Assembly (NCBI GenBank): GCA_963770315.1
Contig: CAVYPC010000002.1
Location: forward strand, 1,984,001 to 2,048,000
Source: VRUE01 sp963770315
Lineage (GTDB): Bacteria > Actinomycetota > Thermoleophilia > Solirubrobacterales > 70-9
Length of the DNA: 64,000 bases
Direction: 5' to 3'
The notes under the pieces are model-generated. The model worked only from the letters and a program-made list of their open reading frames with translations, was not told the origin of the DNA and did no database searches. The translations under genes and the position numbers were made by a program. Below, piece after piece: positions 1-7,483 of this stretch (positions are counted from its first letter, which is position 1; every line of letters begins with the position of its first letter).

Positions 1-1
1 G

Positions 2-54
2 TACAGGTTTTAACATTCTGGTTACCAGTCGTTCACAAGGCGGCAACACCTGTA
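2..54. promoter_or_regulatory. Upstream region of the first gene with an inverted repeat
   Basis: A 7-bp inverted repeat (TACAGGT at 2-8, ACCTGTA at 48-54) encloses an AT-richer stretch that includes the palindrome GGTTACC. It lies 28 bases before the TTG start at 83. It could be an operator or promoter region. No convincing -35/-10 pair could be assigned, and the upstream part is cut by the window edge. Confidence 0.25.
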
Positions 55-82
55 TCCAAGGGGCCGCGACAATCGAGTCGAC

Positions 83-781
83 TTGACCGACGTCTCGACT
101 CCACCCGCCTCGCAGCAGCCCGAGATAGCGCCCCCCCACTCCGGAATAGACCCCGTGCCGCGCGAGCCCGAGCTGCCGGCAACCCAGATCCAGACCGCGG
201 TGGTCCAAGACAGCGACCAGTGCGGGTCTTGCGGTGCGCCACTGGCCAGCGACCAGCGCTACTGCCTCGAGTGCGGGCACCGCCGCGGCGATCCGCGCCT
301 CCCCTTCATGGATGCCGTGGTCCTGATGGACGCGGTGAAGCGCCCGCCCCAGGCTCCCCCCCCACCACAGAAGAAGAAGCGGTCGGGGGTCTCGCCTAAC
401 GCAGCCCTGATCGCGGGTGTGGGCACGCTGCTGCTCGCGCTCGGCATCGGTGTCCTGATCGGGCGCTCGGGCACCCACGAAGTCGCCCAGACGGCCGCTG
501 CCCCGCAAGTGATCAAGGTGGGCGGCACCAGCGGCGGGGAAAGCCCGACCGCCTCGGGCGGCAAGAACACCACCGGGGGCGGCGCGGCCAACGCAAAGAC
601 GAAGAAGCAGAAAGCGGCCGCGCTGAAGGCGGCGGAAAAGCACCCCGCGGCCGAAGAAATCCTCAAACCGGCCGGGGACGTGAAGCTGCCGCCGGCAACC
701 GTGCAGCCGGGCGAAAAGTGCGAAAGCGGCGCCGCGGGCTGCAAAGGCGGCAAATTCACCGGCGACTTCTTCGGCGAATGA
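83..781 (+). CDS. Membrane protein with N-terminal zinc ribbon
   Basis: Uncharacterised 232-residue protein starting at TTG. Residues about 47-68 form a CxxC...CxxC zinc ribbon (CGSCG then CLECGH). A proline-rich linker and a basic KKKK patch follow, then one transmembrane helix at about 104-127. The remaining outer part is rich in Gly, Ala and Lys, with two late cysteines. The layout suggests a cytoplasmic zinc ribbon on a membrane anchor with an extracytoplasmic tail. The stop overlaps the next start (ATGA), so both genes are probably co-translated. Function unknown; the zinc ribbon may bind protein or nucleic acid, which is inference. Confidence 0.75.
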   Translation: MTDVSTPPASQQPEIAPPHSGIDPVPREPELPATQIQTAVVQDSDQCGSCGAPLASDQRYCLECGHRRGDPRLPFMDAVVLMDAVKRPPQAPPPPQKKKRSGVSPNAALIAGVGTLLLALGIGVLIGRSGTHEVAQTAAAPQVIKVGGTSGGESPTASGGKNTTGGGAANAKTKKQKAAALKAAEKHPAAEEILKPAGDVKLPPATVQPGEKCESGAAGCKGGKFTGDFFGE

Positions 782-1236
782 TCTCGATGCCAAAAGCCCT
801 GCGGAACCCGCGACGCGCCGCCAAGGCGACGGCGAACGGCAGTGGGTCGGCGCCGACGCCGGCCCAAGCGCCGCCTCGGCCCCAGGCTCCGGCAAGCCGC
901 ACCCTGGGCGACGACCTGGTCGTCGACCTCGAATGCCGCCGGGATCAGCTGATCGCCCGCGTCGCCGAGCTCCAGTGGGACCTCGGCGGGCTCGTCTACG
1001 AGATGGCGATCCGCAACCAGGTCAAGGTCGAGGTTCTGGTCAAGCGTGCGGTCGTCCTCCAGGACGCCGACGCCGAGCTGAGCGAGGTCGAACGCATAGT
1101 GCGGACGGAGGAGACCGGAACGGCGGGCTCGTGCTCCCGCTGCAACGCCCCGCACAGCAGTGGCGCGACCTTCTGCTGGCAGTGCGGGAAGCCCCTGCTC
1201 GAGCAGGTCTCCAGCGACGCGATCCTCCGCCGCTGA
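778..1236 (+). CDS. Small protein with C-terminal zinc ribbon
   Basis: 152-residue protein whose ATG overlaps the previous stop as ATGA. That overlap is why this start is preferred over upstream in-frame codons. The N-terminus is basic and Pro/Ala-rich. A helical middle (about 45-110, rich in Glu, Val and Leu) is predicted to be coiled or helical. The C-terminus holds a second CxxC...CxxC zinc ribbon (CSRCN then CWQCGK). Together with the membrane-bound zinc-ribbon protein upstream it probably forms a two-gene unit of unknown role. It converges on pstB. No catalytic motif is visible. Confidence 0.72.
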   Translation: MISMPKALRNPRRAAKATANGSGSAPTPAQAPPRPQAPASRTLGDDLVVDLECRRDQLIARVAELQWDLGGLVYEMAIRNQVKVEVLVKRAVVLQDADAELSEVERIVRTEETGTAGSCSRCNAPHSSGATFCWQCGKPLLEQVSSDAILRR

Positions 1237-1245
1237 GCCAGCTGA

Positions 1246-1273
1246 CTTCGGCTCGCCGAGCCCTCAGCCGAAG
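1246..1273. terminator. Hairpin between convergent genes
   Basis: CTTCGGCT (1246-1253) pairs with AGCCGAAG (1266-1273) across a short loop, right between the zinc-ribbon gene and the 3' end of pstB. It reaches into the last codons of pstB. There is no T-run on either side, so this would be a bidirectional hairpin terminator of the tail-less type. Assignment rests on position and stem only. Confidence 0.4.
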
Positions 1274-2166
1274 CGACCGCTGACGTAATCGCGCGTGCGC
1301 GGGTCCGCCGGGTGGGCGAAGATCGTCTCGGTATCGGCGAACTCGATAAGCGTCCCCGACGGCTCCCCGGCGCTGGCGTCGAGGCTGAAGAACGCGGTCT
1401 GGTCCGCGACGCGCGCGGCCTGCTGCATGTTGTGGGTGACGATGACGATCGTGAAGCGGCCTTTGAGGCTGTGCATCAGCTCCTCGATCGACGCGGTCGC
1501 GATCGGGTCGAGCGCCGAGGCGGGCTCGTCGAGCAGCAGGACGTCGGGCTCGATCGCGATCGCGCGAGCGATGCAGAGGCGCTGCTGCTGCCCGCCCGAG
1601 AGGCCGAGGGCGCTGTCCTTGAGCCGATCCTTGACCTCGTTCCAGAGCGCCGCCCCGCGCAGGGCCTGCTCGACCCGCTCGTCGAGACCGTGCTTCAGCC
1701 CCAGGTTGCGCGGCGCCCAGGCGATGTTGTCGTAGATCGACTTCGGGAAGGGGTTTGGTTTCTGGAAGACCATCCCGATGCGGCGGCGCACCTCGACCCG
1801 GTCGACGTTGCCGGCATACATGTCGTGCCCGTGGTAGAGGACCTGCCCCTCGATCCTGAAGCTGGGCACCGAGTCGTTCATCCGGTTGAGGCTGCGTAGG
1901 AAGGTCGTCTTGCCGCAGCCCGAAGGACCGATCAGCGCCGTTATCCGGTTGCGCGGAATGCGCAGCGAGACACCGGCGAGCGCCCGCTTGCGGCCGTAGT
2001 ACACCGACACGTCGCGGGCCTCGAAGACCGCTTCGATGCCCGTTTCCCTCGGGACCGTGCCGTTGGCGCCGGCACCGTCCACCAGCGGCCCGCTCTGAAT
2101 CCGGACCCTGGCCGGCGCGGAGCTTGCCGCCTCGCCAAACCCGGCGAAGGGCTCGGGGCCGCTCAT
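1264..2166 (-). CDS. pstB: Phosphate ABC transporter ATP-binding protein PstB
   Basis: Cytoplasmic ATPase of the high-affinity phosphate importer PstSCAB. Walker A GPSGCGKTT lies at about 80-88, the Q-loop at about 135, the signature LSGGQQQR at 189-196, Walker B VLLLDEP at 209-215 and the H-loop in VTHNMQQA. At 300 residues it is about 45 longer than usual, owing to a Gly/Ala-rich N-terminal extension before the EARDVSVYYG start of the ATPase fold. A shorter start is possible. Its ATG overlaps the pstA stop (ATGA), as the last gene of pstC-pstA-pstB. No phoU follows; the next gene is convergent. Confidence 0.95.
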   Translation of the reverse strand: MSGPEPFAGFGEAASSAPARVRIQSGPLVDGAGANGTVPRETGIEAVFEARDVSVYYGRKRALAGVSLRIPRNRITALIGPSGCGKTTFLRSLNRMNDSVPSFRIEGQVLYHGHDMYAGNVDRVEVRRRIGMVFQKPNPFPKSIYDNIAWAPRNLGLKHGLDERVEQALRGAALWNEVKDRLKDSALGLSGGQQQRLCIARAIAIEPDVLLLDEPASALDPIATASIEELMHSLKGRFTIVIVTHNMQQAARVADQTAFFSLDASAGEPSGTLIEFADTETIFAHPADPRTRDYVSGRFG

Positions 2167-3038
2167 CGTGCCATCCTCGCGCGACTGCGAGCGAGCAGCG
2201 CCCTGGCGGCGACGCTGGCGAAGAGAATGGCCGAGAGCAGGACGAGCGATGCCCCCCAGGCGCGGGTGAAGCCGGTCGGGTTCGCTTCCTCGGAGAGGAC
2301 GAAGATCGTCACCGGGATGTTGGGGATCGCTTCGGTGATGTTGAAGCTGGCCTGGCTGGGGTCGAACACCGAGCAGACGAGGATCAGGGGCGCGGTCTCG
2401 CCGGCGGCGCGGGCGACCGCGAGCACGGTCGAGGTGACGATGCCGCCGAGGGCGCTGGGAAGGATCACCCCGAGCACGGTACGCCAGCGGCTCACGCCGA
2501 GCGCCTCGGCGGCTTCGCGAAGGCTGCCGGGGACGAGCAGGAGAACCTCCTGACTGCCGCGGGCGATCAGCGGCAGCTCGATGATCGCCAGCGCGATCGA
2601 GCCGGCAAAGGCGGATTGCGTGTTGCCGTAGACAAGCAGGCCGAAGACGAAGAGGCCGATGACGATCGAGGGAAGGCCGTTCATCAGATCGAGCGTAAGC
2701 CGGATCGGGCGGTCGGCACGGCCGCCGGCAAACTCGGTCAGGTAGAGCGCGACAAGAACCCCGAGCGGCATCGCGATCGCGGTGGCGATGAGGACGATCA
2801 GGCCGGTGCCGAGGATCGCGGGCCCGATCCCGGTGGGTTCGCCGGTGAAGAGGAAGTCGAGGCTGAGCGCGGCGGCGCCGCGAGAGACGACGGTGTAGAC
2901 GACGATCGCCAGCACCGCTACCGCCAGCACGGCGGCCGCCGTCGCCCCCGATTCGGCGAAGCGGCTGAAGGCCCGCCGCCGCCGCAGGTTTCCGCTCGGC
3001 GTTAACGGCGCCGTCGGATCGAAGGTCGGATCGCTCAT
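2163..3038 (-). CDS. pstA: Phosphate ABC transporter permease PstA
   Basis: 291-residue integral membrane permease of the PstSCAB phosphate importer. One N-terminal helix (about 35-58) precedes a binding-protein-dependent transport core with several helices. The EAA-type loop that contacts PstB reads AAEALGVSRWRTVLGVILPSALGG, near residues 185-210. The start is the ATG at 3038 that overlaps the pstC stop (ATGA); the open frame extends further upstream only as an antisense artefact. It is followed by pstB with the same kind of overlap, so the three genes are tightly coupled in translation. Confidence 0.95.
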   Translation of the reverse strand: MSDPTFDPTAPLTPSGNLRRRRAFSRFAESGATAAAVLAVAVLAIVVYTVVSRGAAALSLDFLFTGEPTGIGPAILGTGLIVLIATAIAMPLGVLVALYLTEFAGGRADRPIRLTLDLMNGLPSIVIGLFVFGLLVYGNTQSAFAGSIALAIIELPLIARGSQEVLLLVPGSLREAAEALGVSRWRTVLGVILPSALGGIVTSTVLAVARAAGETAPLILVCSVFDPSQASFNITEAIPNIPVTIFVLSEEANPTGFTRAWGASLVLLSAILFASVAARALLARSRARMAR

Positions 3039-4039
3039 TTGGACACCATCTGGGCGTAGTCGAAGCGCCTGCCGATCCACTGCGCGATCAGGTTCGAGAG
3101 CAACCCGATCGCGAGCAGGATCACGCCGAGGTAGTACAGCGAGGCCTGGTGCATTTCGGTGATCGCGCCGGGGAACTGATTGGCGATTCGCCCGGCCAGG
3201 GTGTCCCCCGTTTCGAACAGCGACGCTTTGATCGCGGATCCGGCGCCGATCACCTGGGTCACCGCGATCGCCTCGCCGAGCGCGCGTCCCAGACCCAACA
3301 GCGAGGCGGCGACGACGCCCGACGCCGTCGTCGGCAGGACCACACCCCGGACCACCTCCCAGCGGGTCGCGCCGAGGGCGCTGGCGCCGTCCTGGACCTC
3401 GTGCGGCACGGCGAGGAACAGGTCGCGGGAGATCGAGGCGATGATCGGGATGACCATGATCGTCAGGATCAGGCTCGCGGTGAAGACGCTGGCTCCCGTG
3501 GTCTGCGGCGGCCCGAACAGCGGGATGAAGCCGAGCGTGTCGTGCAGCCAGGGCTCGATGTTCGTGTGCACGAACGGGGCCAGGACCAGGATCCCCCAGA
3601 AGCCGAGGATGACGCTGGGGATCGCGGCAAGCATCTCGACCAGAGGGGCGACGACACCGCGCACGCCCTTCGGCGCGAGCAGGCTCAGGTAGAGGCCGAT
3701 GGAGATGGCGATCGGCGCCCCCAGGAAGAGGGCGACGAAGGAGCTGATCACGGTGCCGAAGAGCACAGTCCCGGCGCCGTATACGTTGAAGTTCGGTTGC
3801 CAAGTGGTGTGTACGAGGAAGCCGAGGCCGAACTTCGAGATCGAGGGGGCGGCGCCGTGAACGATCTGGTAGCCGATCAAGAGCAGCACCGCCACTCCGA
3901 GCAGTGCGGCAAACGCGCACACGCCATAGAGGAGGCCATCGCCGATCCGGTCGATCCGCCGCAGCCGGTTTGCCGAACGGGCGCTTCGCCCCGAGCTCGC
4001 GCTCGGGACGTAGGCGGGATTCGCCGCAGCGTCGCTCAT
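3035..4039 (-). CDS. pstC: Phosphate ABC transporter permease PstC
   Basis: 334-residue integral membrane permease paired with PstA in the phosphate importer. The first helix is at about 35-58. The EAA-type coupling loop reads GASALGATRWEVVRGVVLPTTASG, and the following segment (GLGRALGEAIAVTQVIG) is typical of PstC. It is the first gene of the leftward pstCAB unit and is divergent from pstS across a 226-base promoter region. In most bacteria pstS leads the operon; here it has been turned round, so both arms probably answer to one shared control region. Confidence 0.95.
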   Translation of the reverse strand: MSDAAANPAYVPSASSGRSARSANRLRRIDRIGDGLLYGVCAFAALLGVAVLLLIGYQIVHGAAPSISKFGLGFLVHTTWQPNFNVYGAGTVLFGTVISSFVALFLGAPIAISIGLYLSLLAPKGVRGVVAPLVEMLAAIPSVILGFWGILVLAPFVHTNIEPWLHDTLGFIPLFGPPQTTGASVFTASLILTIMVIPIIASISRDLFLAVPHEVQDGASALGATRWEVVRGVVLPTTASGVVAASLLGLGRALGEAIAVTQVIGAGSAIKASLFETGDTLAGRIANQFPGAITEMHQASLYYLGVILLAIGLLSNLIAQWIGRRFDYAQMVSK

Positions 4040-4265
4040 CGGCGCGCAGCCTAGAGGAGATTCATGCCCTCAACCATGCTTTATCTCGATTTTCACAAAT
4101 TCGAAACAAGTTGGTAACAGCCCTCGAGCACACCGTTACATTTCTGTAACAAGCGCTTTCACAAGATTGAAACATGTGTGCGATTTCGGCTGCGCATGCT
4201 ACGCCGTGCCCGGGCTGCACCCTTGCGCCCGCCAGTGACATCGAAACGAGTCGAAAGGAATTCTC
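4040..4265. promoter_or_regulatory. Divergent pstC/pstS control region with repeats
   Basis: AT-rich island between divergent pstC and pstS. Two imperfect direct repeats of about 20 bases (4092-4111 and 4158-4177, sharing TTCACAA, GAAACA and a final GT) lie 66 bases apart. Between them is a perfect palindrome, GTTACA-TTTC-TGTAAC (4135-4150), with another GGTAACAG at 4113. Paired TTCACAA units look like binding sites of a PhoP/PhoB-type response regulator. That identity is inference, because the Pho box of this lineage is not known to me. A Shine-Dalgarno AAAGGAA lies just ahead of the pstS TTG start. Confidence 0.6.
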
Positions 4266-5273
4266 TTGAATCGCATCAGGTTGCTTGGGGTGGCCATCAC
4301 GGCCGTCTTGGTCATGGCGACGGGAGCGGCAAGCGCCTCCGCCGCTGGCCTCACCGGAGCCGGGTCCACGCTGGTTGCACCGCTAATGGCCAACTGGATC
4401 AACGGCTTCGAAATCAAAGAAGGCATCCCGGTCAAATACGGGGCGGTCGGCTCCGGTGCCGGGATCGCGCAGATCACCGCTCGCACCGTCGACTTCGGTG
4501 CCTCCGATGCCCCGCTCACGCCCGAACAGGCAGCCAAATGCAACTCATGTGTGCAGATCCCGTGGGCGCTGACCGGAATCGGCATCGGGTTCCACATTCC
4601 AGGCGTGAAGAAACTGAACCTGAACGGCAAGACCCTCGCCGGCATCTACTTCGGCAAAATCACCAACTGGAACGATGCCAAGATCAAGAAGCTCAATCCG
4701 AAAGCCAAACTGCCGAACCTGACCATCACTCCGGTCTTCCGCAGCGACGGCTCGGGCGATACCTATGGATTCACCAACTACCTCTCCAAAGTCAGCCCAG
4801 CGTGGAGAAGCGGCGTCGGCTACGCCACCAGCGTTCAGTTCCCGTTCGGGGTCGGTGCCAAAGGCAACGCCGGCGTCACCTCGACCGTCAACTCGACCAA
4901 CGGCGCGATCGGCTACATCTCGGCCTCCTACCTGCTTGCCGCAGGGCTCGGAGCCGCTGCCATCGAAAACAAGGCCGGCAACTTCGAGTACCCCAACCTG
5001 AAAAACATCGAAGCTGCCGCTGCGTCGGTGACCACGGTGCCATCGAGCAACGAACTCAACATCTCCAACCCACCGAAGAAGGCCACGATCGCCTACCCGC
5101 TGTCGACGTTCACCTACGCGATCGTCCCTCACAACGCCCCCCAGAAGGGCTTCCTGCAGCAGTTCCTCAACTACGCGATAACGAAGGGGCAGGTATACGG
5201 AGCGGCGCTCGACTTCGCACCGCTGCCGAAAGTCGTCCTCTCGGCGGCCAAAAGCTCGATCGGAGCTCTCTAA
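4266..5273 (+). CDS. pstS: Phosphate-binding protein PstS
   Basis: 335-residue extracytoplasmic phosphate receptor of the PstSCAB importer. A Sec signal peptide covers about 1-27 (cleavage near SASAA-G). No lipobox cysteine is present, so it is predicted to be secreted or wall-associated rather than lipid-anchored. Phosphate-contact motifs are visible: GAGSTLVAP at 31-39, FGASDAPL at 77-84 and RSDGSGDT at 159-166. The TTG start is chosen because of a well-spaced AAAGGAA ribosome site and the intact signal peptide behind it. It is divergent from pstCAB and likely induced under phosphate starvation. Confidence 0.93.
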   Translation: MNRIRLLGVAITAVLVMATGAASASAAGLTGAGSTLVAPLMANWINGFEIKEGIPVKYGAVGSGAGIAQITARTVDFGASDAPLTPEQAAKCNSCVQIPWALTGIGIGFHIPGVKKLNLNGKTLAGIYFGKITNWNDAKIKKLNPKAKLPNLTITPVFRSDGSGDTYGFTNYLSKVSPAWRSGVGYATSVQFPFGVGAKGNAGVTSTVNSTNGAIGYISASYLLAAGLGAAAIENKAGNFEYPNLKNIEAAAASVTTVPSSNELNISNPPKKATIAYPLSTFTYAIVPHNAPQKGFLQQFLNYAITKGQVYGAALDFAPLPKVVLSAAKSSIGAL

Positions 5274-5290
5274 GCAGTAGTCATCCCGCC

Positions 5291-5324
5291 CCGCGCCGGT
5301 CAGGCAAATGCCTGGCTGGCGCGG
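5291..5324. terminator. Bidirectional hairpin after pstS
   Basis: CCGCGCC and CAGGC pair with GCCTG and GGCGCGG around an AAAT loop, with a small symmetric internal loop (5291-5324). It lies between convergent pstS and the MerR-type gene and overlaps the last codons of the latter. No T-tract follows, so it would act as a tail-less terminator on both strands. Confidence 0.5.
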
Positions 5325-6148
5325 CGGCGCAGGTCGGCGTTGAGCATCCCGGTCACATGACTGGGATGTTCGCCGGCGCTGGGAATCGCGTCGCCGATCA
5401 GGCCGCTGGCGCGGAAGCCGTAAAGGGGCGCGTCGAAGCCGGCCTCGCGGATCTTGCGCACGAGCCGCACGGCCGAAGGCGTATCGGCACCGGGACCGCA
5501 GAGGACGATCGCCGTAGGTTCGAGCGCGCCGAGGGCGCGCTCCATCCGCTCCTCGCCGAGCTCGTCGGAGAGCATCAGCACGCGGAAGCCGGCCCGCCGC
5601 AGGGCGAGATCGAGCGCTTGGGCGTGGACCGCCTCGGCGTCGGAGCCGCGGCTGGAGTCAAGCAGCAGGATGCCGGCCGGCCGCGATGCGGCGGAGGCGA
5701 GGCGGCGGGCACCGTGCAGCCAGCCCATCGCCCAGCGGGCGGCGAATTCAAGCTCGGCCTCGCGGTCGGGATCGGCGGCCAGCCCGTCGATAGCGGGCAG
5801 CAGCATCTCCTCCACGGTTCGCTCCAGTGGCCGGATCGCAAGGCTCTCCTCGATCGCCAGGTTGGCGGCCTCCTCGTCGAAGCTTTCCAGGGCGACAAGC
5901 AGGCTGTCGCCGTTGGCGGGCGCGTCCCGGCGCTGCCGCGCCAGGGCGATCGCCGAGGAGATGTTGCCGGTCGTGGCGAGTGCGTCACGCAGCGTCTGCA
6001 GCTCGACCAGCTCGTAGTTGCGGTGGTTGCCAGGGGTGCGCTTGGGCACCGGATAGCCGTAGCGGCGCTCCCAGCTGCGCAGGGTGTTGGGGCTGACGCC
6101 CAGAACTTCGGCCGCTGCATTGGTTCTGATTCCCGGCACGAGCAGCAT
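5300..6148 (-). CDS. MerR-type regulator with B12-binding-like C-terminal domain
   Basis: 282-residue transcription factor. Residues 1-70 form a MerR-type winged helix-turn-helix (VSPNTLRSWERRYGYPVPKRTPGNHRNY). This is followed by a helical linker domain and a Rossmann-like C-terminal domain, as in CarH/LitR photoreceptors. The cobalamin-ligating DxHxxG motif expected at the start of the last domain is not seen; that stretch reads DSSRGSDAEAVHAQ instead. It may therefore no longer bind B12, or use another ligand. It converges with pstS. A perfect palindrome just ahead of its ATG may be its own operator. Confidence 0.8.
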   Translation of the reverse strand: MLLVPGIRTNAAAEVLGVSPNTLRSWERRYGYPVPKRTPGNHRNYELVELQTLRDALATTGNISSAIALARQRRDAPANGDSLLVALESFDEEAANLAIEESLAIRPLERTVEEMLLPAIDGLAADPDREAELEFAARWAMGWLHGARRLASAASRPAGILLLDSSRGSDAEAVHAQALDLALRRAGFRVLMLSDELGEERMERALGALEPTAIVLCGPGADTPSAVRLVRKIREAGFDAPLYGFRASGLIGDAIPSAGEHPSHVTGMLNADLRRRASQAFA

Positions 6149-6155
6149 TCTGGCA

Positions 6156-6167
6156 CCGGAATTCCGG
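6156..6167. promoter_or_regulatory. Candidate operator CCGGAATTCCGG
   Basis: A perfect 12-bp palindrome eight bases ahead of the MerR-type regulator's ATG at 6148, beside an AT-rich TTTACACC stretch. Its position fits autoregulation by that regulator. No binding data are available. Confidence 0.35.
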
Positions 6168-6183
6168 GTTTACACCGGTTATG

Positions 6184-6204
6184 GACAGATTTCGGAAATC
6201 TGTC
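6184..6204. terminator. Short hairpin after the GGDEF-like gene
   Basis: GACAGATTT (6184-6192) pairs with AAATCTGTC (6196-6204) over a 3-base loop. It overlaps the stop codon of the leftward GGDEF-like gene and lies about 35 bases before the next start. It may terminate that gene or serve as an operator for the MerR-type regulator. Confidence 0.35.
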
Positions 6205-6940
6205 AGCGATCTTGCAAGGCGTCCAGGACGCCAACGCCGACCGGCTGGCTCACCGCGCGGGCCCTCCACATCGCCTCATCGGCCTTGCGCAGGAGCCGCT
6301 CGGCGTCGCTGCCGTGCTCCGGACAGGCGACGACCCCGGCCGAGATCCCGATCCGCAGGCCACCCGCCCGCTCGAGGTCGTCGAGCTGGCGCAGCAGGCG
6401 CTCGGCCATCTGCACCCCGCCGACCGTGTCCTGGCCGGGAGCGAGTACGCAGAGCGCGTCCTCCTCGAGCCGGAAGGTCTCATCGACGAGGCGGACGCTC
6501 TCGCCTAAGGCCGCGCCGACGACGGCAAGCGCCGTCTGGCGGCCGCCGCCGCCATCGTCCCCCCGCGTCCCCGGCCCCTCGACATCGAAGACGACCAGCG
6601 CGAACGGCTGCTCGTAGCGCCGCTGGCCCTCGAGCAGTTGGTCGAGCCGGCGGCGCATCTGGCCGGGCCGGTAGAGGCTGGCGTGCTCTGCCTCCTCCAC
6701 CGCGATCGCGGCGGAGGCATCGTCGCGCTCCCAGAGCGTGCCGACGGCGGTGGCGGTGACCGAGCCGAATTCCTCGGCCAGCTTCTGCGCCGCCGCGGCA
6801 AACAGGGCGGCATCGCCATCGGCCATCTCCTCGTGCAGCTTGCCCAGCAGCGACGCCTGCAGTGCGGACACTTCGCGCGCCAGCTTGCCCGCACCCGAGA
6901 CGCCGTTCACACCTGTCTTGGGGGGGGCGTCCGCAGCCAC
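6203..6940 (-). CDS. Degenerate GGDEF-domain protein
   Basis: 245-residue protein starting at GTG. Residues about 1-90 are helical with no recognised sensor fold. Residues about 95-240 match a GGDEF domain in outline (RRRLDQLLEGQRRYEQPFALVVFDVEG at the start; ISAGVVACPEHGSDAERLLRKADEAMWRAR at the end). The signature GGDEF loop is replaced by FRLEEDA (156-162), and the metal-binding region is altered. It is therefore unlikely to make cyclic di-GMP and may instead bind nucleotide or protein. A membrane HD-GYP protein is encoded 21 kb away. Confidence 0.8.
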   Translation of the reverse strand: MAADAPPKTGVNGVSGAGKLAREVSALQASLLGKLHEEMADGDAALFAAAAQKLAEEFGSVTATAVGTLWERDDASAAIAVEEAEHASLYRPGQMRRRLDQLLEGQRRYEQPFALVVFDVEGPGTRGDDGGGGRQTALAVVGAALGESVRLVDETFRLEEDALCVLAPGQDTVGGVQMAERLLRQLDDLERAGGLRIGISAGVVACPEHGSDAERLLRKADEAMWRARAVSQPVGVGVLDALQDR

Positions 6941-7029
6941 GCCGAGACCTTGTCGAAGCGGGCGGACGCCAGAATCCCAAATTCCCGCTATTTGCGGCTT
7001 GATACTCGTCTAGTCGAAACGGCCAGGGA

Positions 7030-7088
7030 CCTGTGAGTCCCCCGCATAAAAAGGCGGGGTCGTCAGGAAACCGAGAGGGATCCACAGG
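7030..7088 (+). other. Potential structured RNA segment upstream of the LapA-like gene
   Basis: CCTGTG (7030-7035) pairs with CACAGG (7083-7088), extended by a GTC/GAT-C stretch with one mismatch. Inside is a perfect hairpin CCCCGC-loop-GCGGGG (7040-7059, loop ATAAAAAG), followed by an unpaired purine-rich stretch (CAGGAAACCGAGAGG). The segment lies 48 bases upstream of the LapA-like start. It fits no riboswitch or ribozyme consensus I could recall. It is a leader or small-RNA candidate only. Confidence 0.3.
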
Positions 7089-7135
7089 GCCTACCGGTCG
7101 CCCGGGGCCAAACTCCGCTCTAGGATGAGCGCGAG

Positions 7136-7372
7136 ATGAGCAAAGAGGGCAAGCAGGTCAACTGGCGCGCCTGGATCGTCGGCGTGCTGGTCGCGATCGT
7201 CGTCATCGTGGCCCTGCAGAACTCCCAGCAGGTGAGGGTCGACGTCCTCTTCGTCACCGTCGACGCGCCGCTCATCGTCACCCTGCTGGCCGCCGTCGCG
7301 GTCGGGGCGCTGATCGGCTACGTCGCCCCGGTGATTCGCCGCCATCGCCGCGACGAGCGACGTCAGGACTAG
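7136..7372 (+). CDS. LapA-like (DUF1049) small membrane protein
   Basis: 78-residue protein with two transmembrane helices (about 10-28 and 42-63) separated by a short NSQQVRVDVLFVTVDAPL segment. That pattern is the hallmark of the LapA/DUF1049 family. The C-terminus is strongly basic (RRHRRDERRQD) and presumably cytoplasmic. In E. coli the relative LapA works with LapB in controlling lipopolysaccharide synthesis; this role cannot be carried over to a Gram-positive lineage. It follows the structured segment at 7030-7088 and is not coupled to its neighbours. Confidence 0.8.
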   Translation: MSKEGKQVNWRAWIVGVLVAIVVIVALQNSQQVRVDVLFVTVDAPLIVTLLAAVAVGALIGYVAPVIRRHRRDERRQD

Positions 7373-7483
7373 CGGACCCGGTAAGACGGCGGCTCCCAAT
7401 TGGATAAGAGCGGGCGAAAATCCGCTCCGCTCGGTTGTCTTGAAGCGGCAGGTCGGAAAACGCCGCGTCCCGAAATCGGTCGC

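Noticed and set aside
259..1155. Leftward frame of 298 codons opposite the two zinc-ribbon genes
   Set aside because: No conserved motif, Arg/Pro-rich, and it lies wholly antisense to two genes with intact zinc ribbons and ATGA coupling.
2124..4054. Long rightward frames opposite pstA and pstC
   Set aside because: Composition is rich in Arg, Gly, Asp and Glu with no hydrophobic core, and codon positions mirror the true permeases. Shadows of real genes.
7030..7088. Hammerhead-like CUGUGAGUCC and GGAAACC parts
   Set aside because: The essential CUGAnGA core and GAAA-C pairing are absent, so no hammerhead is called.
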